From: Pseudoalteromonas sp. UG3-2
GTDB taxonomy: Bacteria; Pseudomonadota; Gammaproteobacteria; Enterobacterales; Alteromonadaceae
Reading direction: 5' to 3'
NCBI RefSeq assembly: GCF_037120705.1
Contig: NZ_JAWLJU010000002.1
Span: 186,001 to 250,000 of the forward strand
Length of the DNA stretch: 64,000 nucleotides
Position numbers and translations under genes: made by a program. The notes under the pieces are model-generated. The model made no database searches, was not told the origin of the DNA, and worked only from the letters and a program-made list of their open reading frames with translations. This document shows positions 34,743 through 42,228 of the stretch, piece by piece. Each line of letters starts with the position of its first letter. Within the stretch, counting starts at the first letter, position 1.

Positions 34743-35684
34743 ATGAGTACATTATCGCACAGTGTGACTAAGTCGGTACTGCTTCATGGTGCTATTGGTG
34801 GGCTGCTTTTTGCGACGGCAAATTTTCATACCCCAGCACCTACTGTGATGGAAGTGACGCTAAACCCTAAGAATGACCAAGCACCCTCTGAGAAAGTGGT
34901 ATCGGCGGTGTCGGTAAGTCAACAAGCGGTTGAGCAGAAAATCGCCAAGTTGAAACAGCAAGAAGCAGACAAGAAAGCCGCTGAAGAACGCCGCATTCGT
35001 GAGCTGGAGCAGCGTGCTCAGCAAGCAAGAAAGGCGCGCGAAGCAGAAGCTAGGCGCATAAAGCGTTTAGAGCAAGAGCGTCAAGCTAAGCTGGCTGAGA
35101 AGAAAAAAGCCGAAGCGCAAGCGAAGCGTGCTCGAGAAATTGAGCAAAAGCAGCGGGCCGAGGCTGACAAAGCAAGAGCAGAAAAGGCCGCAGCACAAGA
35201 GGCAGCCAAAAAAGCAGCAGCACAAAGAAAAGCAGAAGAAGATCGTTTGCGTAAAGCAGAAGAAGCAAGAAAGCGCCGTGAAGCCGAGGAAAAGCGCAAG
35301 GCTGAAGCCGCAGAGCGTGCTCGACAAAAAGCCATGGAAGAGCAGATGTTGCGTGAGCAGTTAGCCAAAGAGCAGGCTGCGCGTGCGAAAATTCGCCAGC
35401 AACAAGTTCTCAGTGAAGTCGATAAGTTTAAAGCCCTGATCATGCAGCGCATTCAGTCTAATTTACTTATTGATGAAACCATGAAAGGCAAACAATGCCG
35501 AGTGAACATTCGTTTAGGCTTTAATGGCTTGGTCACTAGCGTTAAGTCACTGGGCGGAGATAAGTTGGTCTGTGAAGCGGCCATCCGAGCAGTAAAAATG
35601 GCGGATACGTTACCGGTGTCAAAAGACAAAGCCGTGTTTGAACAGCTTAAAAATATAAACCTAACAATTAAACCAAATTTATAA
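34743..35684 (+). CDS. tolA: Cell envelope protein TolA
   Basis: TolA spans the periplasm and links the TolQR motor to TolB/Pal at the outer membrane. The 313-residue protein has one N-terminal membrane helix (about 9-30, with the Ser-xxx-His pattern facing TolQR) and a very long Ala/Lys/Glu/Arg-rich helical domain (about 55-220). A small C-terminal domain III has two cysteines (QCRVNIRLGFNGLV, LVCEAAIRAV). The repetitive middle and overall size are as in other TolA proteins. Confidence 0.96.
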   Translation: MSTLSHSVTKSVLLHGAIGGLLFATANFHTPAPTVMEVTLNPKNDQAPSEKVVSAVSVSQQAVEQKIAKLKQQEADKKAAEERRIRELEQRAQQARKAREAEARRIKRLEQERQAKLAEKKKAEAQAKRAREIEQKQRAEADKARAEKAAAQEAAKKAAAQRKAEEDRLRKAEEARKRREAEEKRKAEAAERARQKAMEEQMLREQLAKEQAARAKIRQQQVLSEVDKFKALIMQRIQSNLLIDETMKGKQCRVNIRLGFNGLVTSVKSLGGDKLVCEAAIRAVKMADTLPVSKDKAVFEQLKNINLTIKPNL

Positions 35685-35693
35685 AGGCAGAAC

Positions 35694-37052
35694 ATGTTAA
35701 AGAAGTTCACAACCTTACTTATGGTGCTAACTTTGGGGATATCTCAGTTCGCTTATGCTGCACTTGAGATAGTCATCACCGAGGGGGTAGACAGTGCCCG
35801 ACCTATCGCTATCGTGCCATTTAAGTACAATGGCACCGGTGAAATGCCATCAAGTTTAAGCGATGTTATCGCCGCCGACTTGATGCGCAGTGGTAAATTT
35901 AAACCCATTGCTGAGCTGGATATGCCACAGCTTCCAACCACTGACTCTGAAGTGGATTACGCCGCTTGGGTAGATGCAGGGGTAGAAGCAGTTTTAGTAG
36001 GCACCGTGACACAACAATCTGCGGGACGCTACTTAGTGAAGTATGAACTGATCGACGTGATCCGTGCTCAGCTAACGGGTGGCGAGACCAGAATGATGAG
36101 TAATGGCCGCTTAATGCAGAGTGATGACCATATTGTGGAAGGTCGCCAAAGTGTTATTTCAAGCTCTGGTTTCAGAAATTATGCCCATCAGATCAGCGAT
36201 GTAGTCTATGAAGCGTTAACCGGTGAAAAGGGCGCTTTTAGAACTAAAATTGCCTACGTTATTGTCAGAGACGGCCAAGACAAACCTTATCAGTTAGTTG
36301 TGGCCGACTACGATGGCTACAATGAACAGGTGCTGTTACGTTCAAAAGAGCCATTAATGTCACCAGCTTGGTCCCCAGATGCCAATAAACTGGCTTATGT
36401 GACCTTTGAAAACCGCCAGTCACAAATTTATATCCAAGATATTTATACCGGTAAGCGCGAGCTAATCACTAGCTACCCAGGTATTAACGGTGCACCGCAG
36501 TTTTCTCCCGATGGCACCAAACTACTCGCTGTGTTGTCTAAAGATGAAGGTGGCGCAACGGAAGTTTATGTAATTGACCTGAAAACGAAACAAGAAAAGC
36601 GCTTAACGCGTCATCGTAGTATAGATACTGAGCCGTCTTGGCACCCAAATGGACAAGAAATTGTGTATACATCTGAAAGGGGTGGTAATGCTCAGATATA
36701 TAAGTTAAATTTAAAAACTGGTAGGTCTAAACGTGTAACGTTTGATGGTGATATGAACTTGGCGGGTTCGATTACACCAGATGGCAAGCGACTGGTGATG
36801 GTTAATCGCACGCTTGGCCGTTACCATATAGCCAAAAAAGAATTAGACTCCGGGCTGTTTCAAGTGTTGACTCGCACGAGACTGGATGAGTCTCCGAGTA
36901 TTGCGCCAAATGGTTCGATGATAATATACAGCACCTTGCACAATAATAAGCAGGTATTGGCACTGGTGTCTATGGATGGTCGATTCAAGGCAAGGTTACC
37001 TGTCGCGAATGGCCAAGTTAAGGCACCTGCCTGGTCGCCGTTTTTACAGTAA
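35694..37052 (+). CDS. tolB: Tol-Pal system beta-propeller protein TolB
   Basis: TolB is a periplasmic protein that exchanges between Pal and TolA during envelope constriction. The 452-residue precursor has a signal peptide cleaved probably after YAA near residue 22. An N-terminal alpha/beta domain follows, then a six-bladed propeller with repeated [32 protein letters not shown] and [16 protein letters not shown] blades. Length and order are typical. It sits 9 bases after tolA. Confidence 0.97.
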   Translation: MLKKFTTLLMVLTLGISQFAYAALEIVITEGVDSARPIAIVPFKYNGTGEMPSSLSDVIAADLMRSGKFKPIAELDMPQLPTTDSEVDYAAWVDAGVEAVLVGTVTQQSAGRYLVKYELIDVIRAQLTGGETRMMSNGRLMQSDDHIVEGRQSVISSSGFRNYAHQISDVVYEALTGEKGAFRTKIAYVIVRDGQDKPYQLVVADYDGYNEQVLLRSKEPLMSPAWSPDANKLAYVTFENRQSQIYIQDIYTGKRELITSYPGINGAPQFSPDGTKLLAVLSKDEGGATEVYVIDLKTKQEKRLTRHRSIDTEPSWHPNGQEIVYTSERGGNAQIYKLNLKTGRSKRVTFDGDMNLAGSITPDGKRLVMVNRTLGRYHIAKKELDSGLFQVLTRTRLDESPSIAPNGSMIIYSTLHNNKQVLALVSMDGRFKARLPVANGQVKAPAWSPFLQ

Positions 37053-37091
37053 TTTTGCTGGTTAGATTTAAAAGATATAGGAATATACTCG

Positions 37092-37625
37092 ATGCAACTT
37101 AATAAAACTCTAAAAGCCTTAATGGTCGCGTTGCCAGTGATGACACTTGCAGCTTGTAGCTCTTCTTCAAGCGTTGACGAGGGCGCGGCTAGCGAAAGTA
37201 ATCAAGCGGCAACTACTCAAGATAATACTGTTGATGTAAATACAATGACTCGCGAAAAATCTGCAGAAGAAAAACTACGCGAAAAATACGAAGCATTGCG
37301 TCAAGAGCAAATTGTTTACTTTGATTTCGATAAGTCAACAATCCAGAGCCAATATACTGAGCTACTGCAAGCACACGCAGACTTCTTGGTTAAAAACCCA
37401 AGTGTAAAAGTACTTATCGAAGGTCACGCTGATGAGCGTGGTACGCCTGAGTACAACATCGCACTAGGTGAAAGTCGTGGTAAAGCGGTAGCTAAGTACA
37501 TGCAAAGTCTAGGTGTTTCTGATAGCCAAATTTCTGTTGTCAGCTATGGTGAAGAAAAGCCTATGGTTAAGTCACGTACGGAAGAAGCTTTTGCTAAAAA
37601 CCGTCGCGCGGTATTAGTTTACTAA
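37092..37625 (+). CDS. pal: Peptidoglycan-associated lipoprotein Pal
   Basis: Pal tethers the outer membrane to peptidoglycan. The 177-residue precursor has a lipoprotein signal with lipobox LAAC (cysteine near residue 22) and a Ser-rich linker. The OmpA-like domain includes [10 protein letters not shown] and the peptidoglycan-binding [16 protein letters not shown] and [14 protein letters not shown] segments. The Tol-Pal gene order is intact. Confidence 0.98.
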   Translation: MQLNKTLKALMVALPVMTLAACSSSSSVDEGAASESNQAATTQDNTVDVNTMTREKSAEEKLREKYEALRQEQIVYFDFDKSTIQSQYTELLQAHADFLVKNPSVKVLIEGHADERGTPEYNIALGESRGKAVAKYMQSLGVSDSQISVVSYGEEKPMVKSRTEEAFAKNRRAVLVY

Positions 37626-37637
37626 GAAAGAGTTATT

Positions 37638-38387
37638 ATGAAGCCGAAAACTATTTTGGCAGCATTCTTTCTCATGAGCGGGAGCGCCCAAGTTTGGGCT
37701 GCTCCCGCTCCTGTTTCAGAAGCTGCAAATTCAACTCAAACACTAGAGCAACGTATTTCTCAGCTAGAGAGTATGATGAGAAATCGCAACCTACTGCAGG
37801 CTGATTTACAGCAACAACTTAATATGTTGCAAGAGGAAGTAAGTCAAGTGCGGGGAGTAACAGAAGAGCAAAGCTATAAGCTGGAAAAAGTTTTGCAGCG
37901 TCAGCGTGAGTTGTATCAAGAAATTGAGAATCGGGTGAGTCAGGTTTATGAACAATCGAAGTCGGTTAACACAGTACCAGATGTCACTCCAGAGCAAGCG
38001 TTTAGTAGTAACTTGTCTGAAAATGAGGCCTATGATCGTACTGTAGCGATGATTATTGAAGATAAGCGCTATGATGCTGCGATCCCAGAGTTTCAAGGTT
38101 TTCTGAAGCAGTTTCCAAATTCGGTTTACGTGCCTAATGCACACTATTGGTTAGGCCAGCTTTTTATTATTAAGTCTGAAGACAACACTGCAAAGCGCCA
38201 CTTTAAAACGGTTGTCGATGACTTTCCGGAGTCTAACAAGCGTCCAGAAGCGATGTTGAAGCTCGGTACTATCATGCATAAGCAGGGGCAGTCGGCAGCA
38301 GCTAAGCAACTACTCAATGACTTGATTAAAGAGTACCCAAGCACAACCCCTGCAAAGTTGGCAACGGAACGTTTAGCCAAGATGTAA
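37638..38387 (+). CDS. cpoB: Cell division coordinator CpoB (YbgF)
   Basis: CpoB is a periplasmic protein that coordinates peptidoglycan synthesis with Tol-driven constriction. The 249-residue precursor has a signal peptide ending near VWAAPA, a trimerising coiled coil (about residues 30-95, with heptads such as LEQRISQLESMM), a linker, and C-terminal TPR repeats (YDAAIPEFQGFLKQFP, ANAHYWLGQL-type helices). It is the last gene of the tol-pal run. The tRNA cluster follows as it does in E. coli. Confidence 0.95.
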   Translation: MKPKTILAAFFLMSGSAQVWAAPAPVSEAANSTQTLEQRISQLESMMRNRNLLQADLQQQLNMLQEEVSQVRGVTEEQSYKLEKVLQRQRELYQEIENRVSQVYEQSKSVNTVPDVTPEQAFSSNLSENEAYDRTVAMIIEDKRYDAAIPEFQGFLKQFPNSVYVPNAHYWLGQLFIIKSEDNTAKRHFKTVVDDFPESNKRPEAMLKLGTIMHKQGQSAAAKQLLNDLIKEYPSTTPAKLATERLAKM

Positions 38388-38461
38388 AAGCTACTTTTTG
38401 AACTGAGTGCGGTAAAATTAGGCGCTTAGTCATAAAAAGTGAAAAAAACTAGCTATTTCAG

Positions 38462-38489
38462 TTGCACTCAAATTTTAAATAAGTATTAT
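38462..38489 (+). promoter_or_regulatory. Promoter of the tRNA-Lys cluster
   Basis: TTGCAC (38462-38467) and TATTAT (38484-38489) are separated by 16 bases. They are followed by a GC-rich discriminator (AAGCGCCCGC), the signature of stringently controlled stable-RNA promoters. Confidence 0.65.
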
Positions 38490-38537
38490 AAGCGCCCGCA
38501 GCAGACGATTGGTAACAACTACTCTGCGGCGCTAAGT

Positions 38538-38613
38538 GGGTCATTAGCTCAGTTGGTAGAGCAGTGGACTTTTAATCCATTGGTCGATGGTTCGAGTCCA
38601 TCATGACCCACCA
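38538..38613 (+). tRNA. tRNA-Lys (anticodon TTT), copy 1
   Basis: This 76-base cloverleaf carries the acceptor GGGTCAT/ATGACCC, the anticodon loop CTTTTAA with TTT, the T-loop GGTTCGAGTCC, and an encoded CCA end. Confidence 0.98.
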
Positions 38614-38644
38614 CTTTAAAGCGTTTCAAAACTATTGTTTGAGC

Positions 38645-38745
38645 GGGTCATTAGCTCAGTTGGGTGAAAAAAGACCGAAGCCATGCTTCGCAGCTTTTTG
38701 AACGCGAGTCAGGACGACGAGCCGGTCCCACGCTTCAGGACGAAT
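38645..38745 (+). pseudogene. Aborted tRNA-Lys unit 1
   Basis: The first 20 bases are exactly the tRNA-Lys 5' end (GGGTCATTAGCTCAGTTGGG, the last base differing). They continue into about 80 unrelated bases containing a hairpin (AAAAAG...GAAG/CTTC...CTTTTT) and a GACCG/CGGTC pair. The anticodon, T-arm and 3' acceptor strand are absent. A nearly identical unit lies at 39359-39459. It cannot be a working tRNA. Confidence 0.85.
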
Positions 38746-38768
38746 TAATGGCACTTTATTGTTTGAGC

Positions 38769-38844
38769 GGGTCATTAGCTCAGTTGGTAGAGCAGTGGAC
38801 TTTTAATCCATTGGTCGATGGTTCGAGTCCATCATGACCCACCA
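38769..38844 (+). tRNA. tRNA-Lys (TTT), copy 2
   Basis: Identical to copy 1 over 76 bases, with encoded CCA. A conserved spacer follows it, holding a GAGCG/CGCTC hairpin and AAACAAT/ATTGTTT outer complementarity. Confidence 0.98.
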
Positions 38845-38915
38845 TCTTAAACAATAGTGAGCGAGCCATACGCTCAGTCTTAATTGATAAATCAATGGCA
38901 CTTTATTGTTTGAGC

Positions 38916-38991
38916 GGGTCATTAGCTCAGTTGGTAGAGCAGTGGACTTTTAATCCATTGGTCGATGGTTCGAGTCCATCATGACCCACCA
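38916..38991 (+). tRNA. tRNA-Lys (TTT), copy 3
   Basis: Identical to copy 1, 147 bases after copy 2. Confidence 0.98.
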
Positions 38992-39062
38992 TCTTAAACA
39001 ATAGTGAGCGAGCCATACGCTCAGTCTTAATAGACAAATTAATGGCACTTTATTGTTTGAGC

Positions 39063-39138
39063 GGGTCATTAGCTCAGTTGGTAGAGCAGTGGACTTTTAA
39101 TCCATTGGTCGATGGTTCGAGTCCATCATGACCCACCA
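39063..39138 (+). tRNA. tRNA-Lys (TTT), copy 4
   Basis: Identical to copy 1, 147 bases after copy 3. Confidence 0.98.
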
Positions 39139-39210
39139 TCTTAAACAATGGTGAGCGAGCCGTATGCTCAGTCTTTGTAGGCGAATTGATGGCACTTTCA
39201 TTGTTTGAGC

Positions 39211-39286
39211 GGGTCATTAGCTCAGTTGGTAGAGCAGTGGACTTTTAATCCATTGGTCGATGGTTCGAGTCCATCATGACCCACCA
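39211..39286 (+). tRNA. tRNA-Lys (TTT), copy 5
   Basis: Identical to copy 1, 148 bases after copy 4. Confidence 0.98.
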
Positions 39287-39358
39287 TCTTAAACAATGGT
39301 GAGCGAGCCGTATGCTCAGTCTTTGTAGACGGATTAATGGCACTTTTATTGTTTGAGC

Positions 39359-39459
39359 GGGTCATTAGCTCAGTTGGGTGAAAAAAGACCGAAGCCATGC
39401 TTCGCAGCTTTTTGAACGCGAGTCAGGACGACGAGCCGGTCCCACGCTTCAGGACGAAT
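39359..39459 (+). pseudogene. Aborted tRNA-Lys unit 2
   Basis: This is a second copy of the aborted unit at 38645: the same 20-base tRNA 5' end and the same ~80-base foreign stretch, 148 bases after copy 5 and 124 bases before copy 6. The identity of the two units points to recent duplication or gene conversion. Confidence 0.85.
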
Positions 39460-39482
39460 TGATGGCACTTTATTGTTTGAGC

Positions 39483-39558
39483 GGGTCATTAGCTCAGTTG
39501 GTAGAGCAGTGGACTTTTAATCCATTGGTCGATGGTTCGAGTCCATCATGACCCACCA
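39483..39558 (+). tRNA. tRNA-Lys (TTT), copy 6
   Basis: Identical to copy 1, including CCA. Confidence 0.98.
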
Positions 39559-39630
39559 TCTTAAACAATGGTGAGCGAGCCTTACGCTCAGTCCTAATAG
39601 ACGAATCAATGGCATCTTCATTATTTGAGC

Positions 39631-39706
39631 GGGTCATTAGCTCAGTTGGTAGAGCAGTGGACTTTTAATCCATTGGTCGATGGTTCGAGTCCATCATGAC
39701 CCACCA
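39631..39706 (+). tRNA. tRNA-Lys (TTT), copy 7
   Basis: Identical to copy 1. It is the last unit of the cluster, before nadA. Confidence 0.98.
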
Positions 39707-39797
39707 CCTTCCCTTTGTTTCATAATATATTCAAAATTCTTTCCTCGAGCCGTCACTTTGCTGTAAACAATCGCTAGGATTACGACCTTAATTTTCG

Positions 39798-39803
39798 TAT
39801 AAT
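39798..39803 (+). promoter_or_regulatory. Probable -10 element of nadA
   Basis: A perfect TATAAT lies 38 bases before the nadA start. A convincing -35 was not found at the usual distance, so activation or a weak promoter is possible. Confidence 0.4.
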
Positions 39804-39840
39804 CCCGCCTATTAATGCAATGTGGACTAGTGGTCGAGAA

Positions 39841-40884
39841 ATGAGTCTAGCTGAACAAATAATGCCGGAAGATTATATCTTCCCTCCAAAGCCAGCGCCT
39901 TTAACCGATGTAGAAAAAGCGGAATATAAAGCGCGAATAAAATCTTTACTAATTGAAAAAAATGCGGTGCTTGTTGCCCACTATTATACTGATCCAGAGA
40001 TCCAAGCGCTGGCTGAAGAAACGGGTGGCTGTGTAGCTGACTCGTTGGAAATGGCGCGTTTTGGGTCAAAGCAAGAAGACAAAGATATTATTATTGTTGC
40101 TGGCGTTCGCTTTATGGGCGAAACGGCGAAAATTTTAACTCCACACAAAACCGTAGTTATGCCAACCCTTGAAGCAACTTGCTCATTGGATGTTGGTTGC
40201 CCGATTGATGAGTTTTCGGCATTTTGTGATCAATACCCAGAGCGTAAAGTCGTTGTTTACGCCAATACCTCGACAGCGGTTAAAGCAAGAGCGGATTGGA
40301 TTGTAACCTCTTCTTGTGCGCTAGAGATTGTTGAGCACCTTGATGAGGAAGGGGAAAAAATAATTTGGGGTCCGGACAAGCACTTGGGCTCTTATATCCA
40401 AAAGCAAACGGGTGCGGATATGATCATGTGGAACGGTGCCTGTATCGTTCACGATGAGTTTAAAACCAAAGCGCTGAAGGATATGAAACAGCTTCACCCA
40501 GATGCGGCTGTATTAGTTCACCCTGAGTCTCCTGCTGAGATTGTTGAGCTTGCTGATGCGGTTGGTTCTACTAGCCAACTTATTAAAGCAGCACAAGACA
40601 TGCCAAATCAGAAGTTTATTGTGGCCACTGATCGCGGTATCTTCTATAAGATGCAGCAGCTATGTCCAGAGAAAGAGTTTTTTGAGGCTCCTACAGCAGG
40701 TGAGGGCGCAACGTGTAAAAGCTGTGCTCACTGTCCATGGATGGCAATGAATGGTTTACAAGCCATTGAAGAAGCCCTACTCAATGCCGAAGGCAAAGAA
40801 GTGTTTGTAGATATGGATTTACGTGACGGTGCATTGCGCTCGTTAAATCGCATGTTAGACTTTTCGGCGTCTTTGAAAAAATAA
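39841..40884 (+). CDS. nadA: Quinolinate synthase
   Basis: NadA condenses iminoaspartate with dihydroxyacetone phosphate to form quinolinate in NAD synthesis, using a [4Fe-4S] cluster. From the ATG at 39841 the protein has 347 residues, the E. coli length; an in-frame ATG at 39820 would add seven. Cysteine contexts are [14 protein letters not shown] near residue 117, the [11 protein letters not shown] segment near 200 and [15 protein letters not shown] near 291. The [18 protein letters not shown] active-site segment is also present. The tol-pal / tRNA-Lys / nadA order matches E. coli. Confidence 0.97.
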   Translation: MSLAEQIMPEDYIFPPKPAPLTDVEKAEYKARIKSLLIEKNAVLVAHYYTDPEIQALAEETGGCVADSLEMARFGSKQEDKDIIIVAGVRFMGETAKILTPHKTVVMPTLEATCSLDVGCPIDEFSAFCDQYPERKVVVYANTSTAVKARADWIVTSSCALEIVEHLDEEGEKIIWGPDKHLGSYIQKQTGADMIMWNGACIVHDEFKTKALKDMKQLHPDAAVLVHPESPAEIVELADAVGSTSQLIKAAQDMPNQKFIVATDRGIFYKMQQLCPEKEFFEAPTAGEGATCKSCAHCPWMAMNGLQAIEEALLNAEGKEVFVDMDLRDGALRSLNRMLDFSASLKK

Positions 40885-40935
40885 GCAGCTCTTGTTTGCT
40901 TTATGTGCAATTAGCATAGAAAAGCAAAAAACTGC

Positions 40936-40964
40936 TTGATATACTGCGAGGCTTTTCATAGTAT
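40936..40964 (+). promoter_or_regulatory. Promoter of tRNA-Ser
   Basis: TTGATA (40936-40941), a 17-base spacer and TAGTAT (40959-40964) precede a GC-rich discriminator and the tRNA. Confidence 0.6.
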
Positions 40965-40982
40965 TAGCCCCGCATCCAGTGC

Positions 40983-41073
40983 GGAGAGATGGCTGAGTGG
41001 CTGAAGGCGCACGACTGGAACTCGTGTATACGTTAATAGCGTATCGAGGGTTCGAATCCCTCTCTCTCCGCCA
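40983..41073 (+). tRNA. tRNA-Ser (anticodon GGA)
   Basis: This 91-base class II tRNA has the acceptor GGAGAGA/TCTCTCC, anticodon loop CTGGAAC with GGA, a long variable arm (TATACG/CGTATC), T-loop GGTTCGAATCC, and encoded CCA. It lies directly before the accessory island, a common integration neighbourhood. Confidence 0.97.
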
Positions 41074-41118
41074 TCCTTTCTTAAGTAAACCCAGCTTTTA
41101 GCAATTCACATCTTTGCT

Positions 41119-41705
41119 TTAAAATACCTTCCAGATTATATCAATTGCTTTAATTATGAGTGCTTCTGTTTCACAAGTCGTTGGGCACACTATACCAAAT
41201 AGATCGGCATACTCGAATTGTTGTTTTACGATTCTTGGCCGCGAGCTTTTTCTGCCCAAATAGTGCTTCATCCTGAAACTCAGAAGAAAGTGTCCCGGGG
41301 TGTGAAGGGTTGTCTCCAGCTCGAAATTTTTAAAAGCTCCCAGGTGAGCTTGATTTCCTTTAGGGTGGACTGTTCGACTGCTATTCCACGAGAAGCTTTG
41401 CCTTTTCAACAATCTATGTATGGTCGATAAGTTGTATTCTATGTGAATATTCTTTGATATGTACTGCTGACTATTTTCTAATGTCAGCCGACCACACTCC
41501 GTGCGATCTATAGCGTCAAGCACATATGCTTAAAGCGGCTTCAGCTGTGTATCATTAAGTTTGTAAGGGCGGCCTGAACGGGATAGCTTTTCCAAGCCTT
41601 TTAAACCATGATCGAGATAATCTTTTACCCATTTGTTCACGCTTGTACGACTGACCTTAAAATATTCAACAATTTGGTACTTTTCTTTCTGAGAGCGTGG
41701 AGCAA
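41119..41705 (-). pseudogene. IS630-family transposase relic
   Basis: The minus strand encodes the helix-turn-helix half of an IS630-type transposase (KYQIVEYFKVSRTSVNKWVK, then GLEKLSRSGRPYKLND). An in-frame TAA follows, then LDAIDRTECGRLTLENSQQ and the winged-helix part STIHRLLKRQSFSWNSSR. The catalytic part is reduced to fragments (GIVCPTTCETEALI). The nonsense codon and deletions make it dead. It begins 45 bases after the tRNA-Ser gene. Confidence 0.8.
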
Positions 41706-41739
41706 ACGGAAACGCAAATGATCTGCTACGGCAGTATTT

Positions 41740-41948
41740 ATACCAATCCGCATTAATACCTGCTCAATTTGAGGGAGCAAATTCGACGCTAACTACCTTA
41801 AAAATTTCTTATTTAGAACAACTAAATAGCAAAATTTTCGCCTTGCCTACACGGATGTAGGTACCTTGGCGGTAGCAGGACGCGAGAGCGGTGTTATCGA
41901 CAGAATTTTCTTGCCTCAAATAGACCACTTAATTAAGCGAATTGGTAT
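41740..41948. mobile_element. MITE-like element with terminal inverted repeats
   Basis: A 209-base non-coding segment is bounded by imperfect inverted repeats ATACCAATCCGCATTAAT and AATTAAGCGAATTGGTAT (15 of 18 positions complementary). It has no open frame. It lies between the IS630 relic and an IS30 transposase relic. A short related motif (ATACCAATCCGTTAA) follows gltD at 13639. Confidence 0.65.
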
Positions 41949-41950
41949 TA

Positions 41951-42088
41951 AAGAAAGGCACCGATTTGAGAGAAGTAAGTAATGCAGATGTTGAGTTCGC
42001 GATGTCACGGATAAATTACCGGCCAAGAAAGTGTTTGGGTTTTAAGCACCCAGCAGTGGTATACAAAGAAATGACGCAGGCTGCTTAA
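41951..42088 (+). pseudogene. IS30-family transposase, C-terminal relic
   Basis: In one frame the stretch reads KGTDLREVSNADVEFAMSR followed by INYRPRKCLGFKHPAVVYKE and a stop. This is the conserved end of IS30-family transposases (usually LNNRPRKTLGYKTP). Everything upstream of it is replaced by the MITE-like element. The debris marks the point where the 5' end of the RHS gene was lost. Confidence 0.8.
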
Positions 42089-42228
42089 TTTTGAAAACAG
42101 TGTCGCACTTCAGAGTTGAATGTGGGCTCCACAACTTATGAAGCGAAAGAGTTTTAAGTGGCAGTTGGGGGGAATGAGTAGGGTTATTTACAAGTGTAAT
42201 TAAATTAAATGAATTGTTGTAATAAAGA

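Noticed and set aside
35067..35452. Several antisense frames with long Cys/Leu/Phe-rich products opposite tolA
   Set aside because: They arise from the reverse complement of the Ala/Lys/Glu-rich repetitive helix of TolA; no start signals.
38462..39706. Possible CRISPR array because of regular 147-base repeats
   Set aside because: The repeats are 76-base tRNA-Lys genes with homologous spacers; a CRISPR array has short repeats and unrelated spacers.
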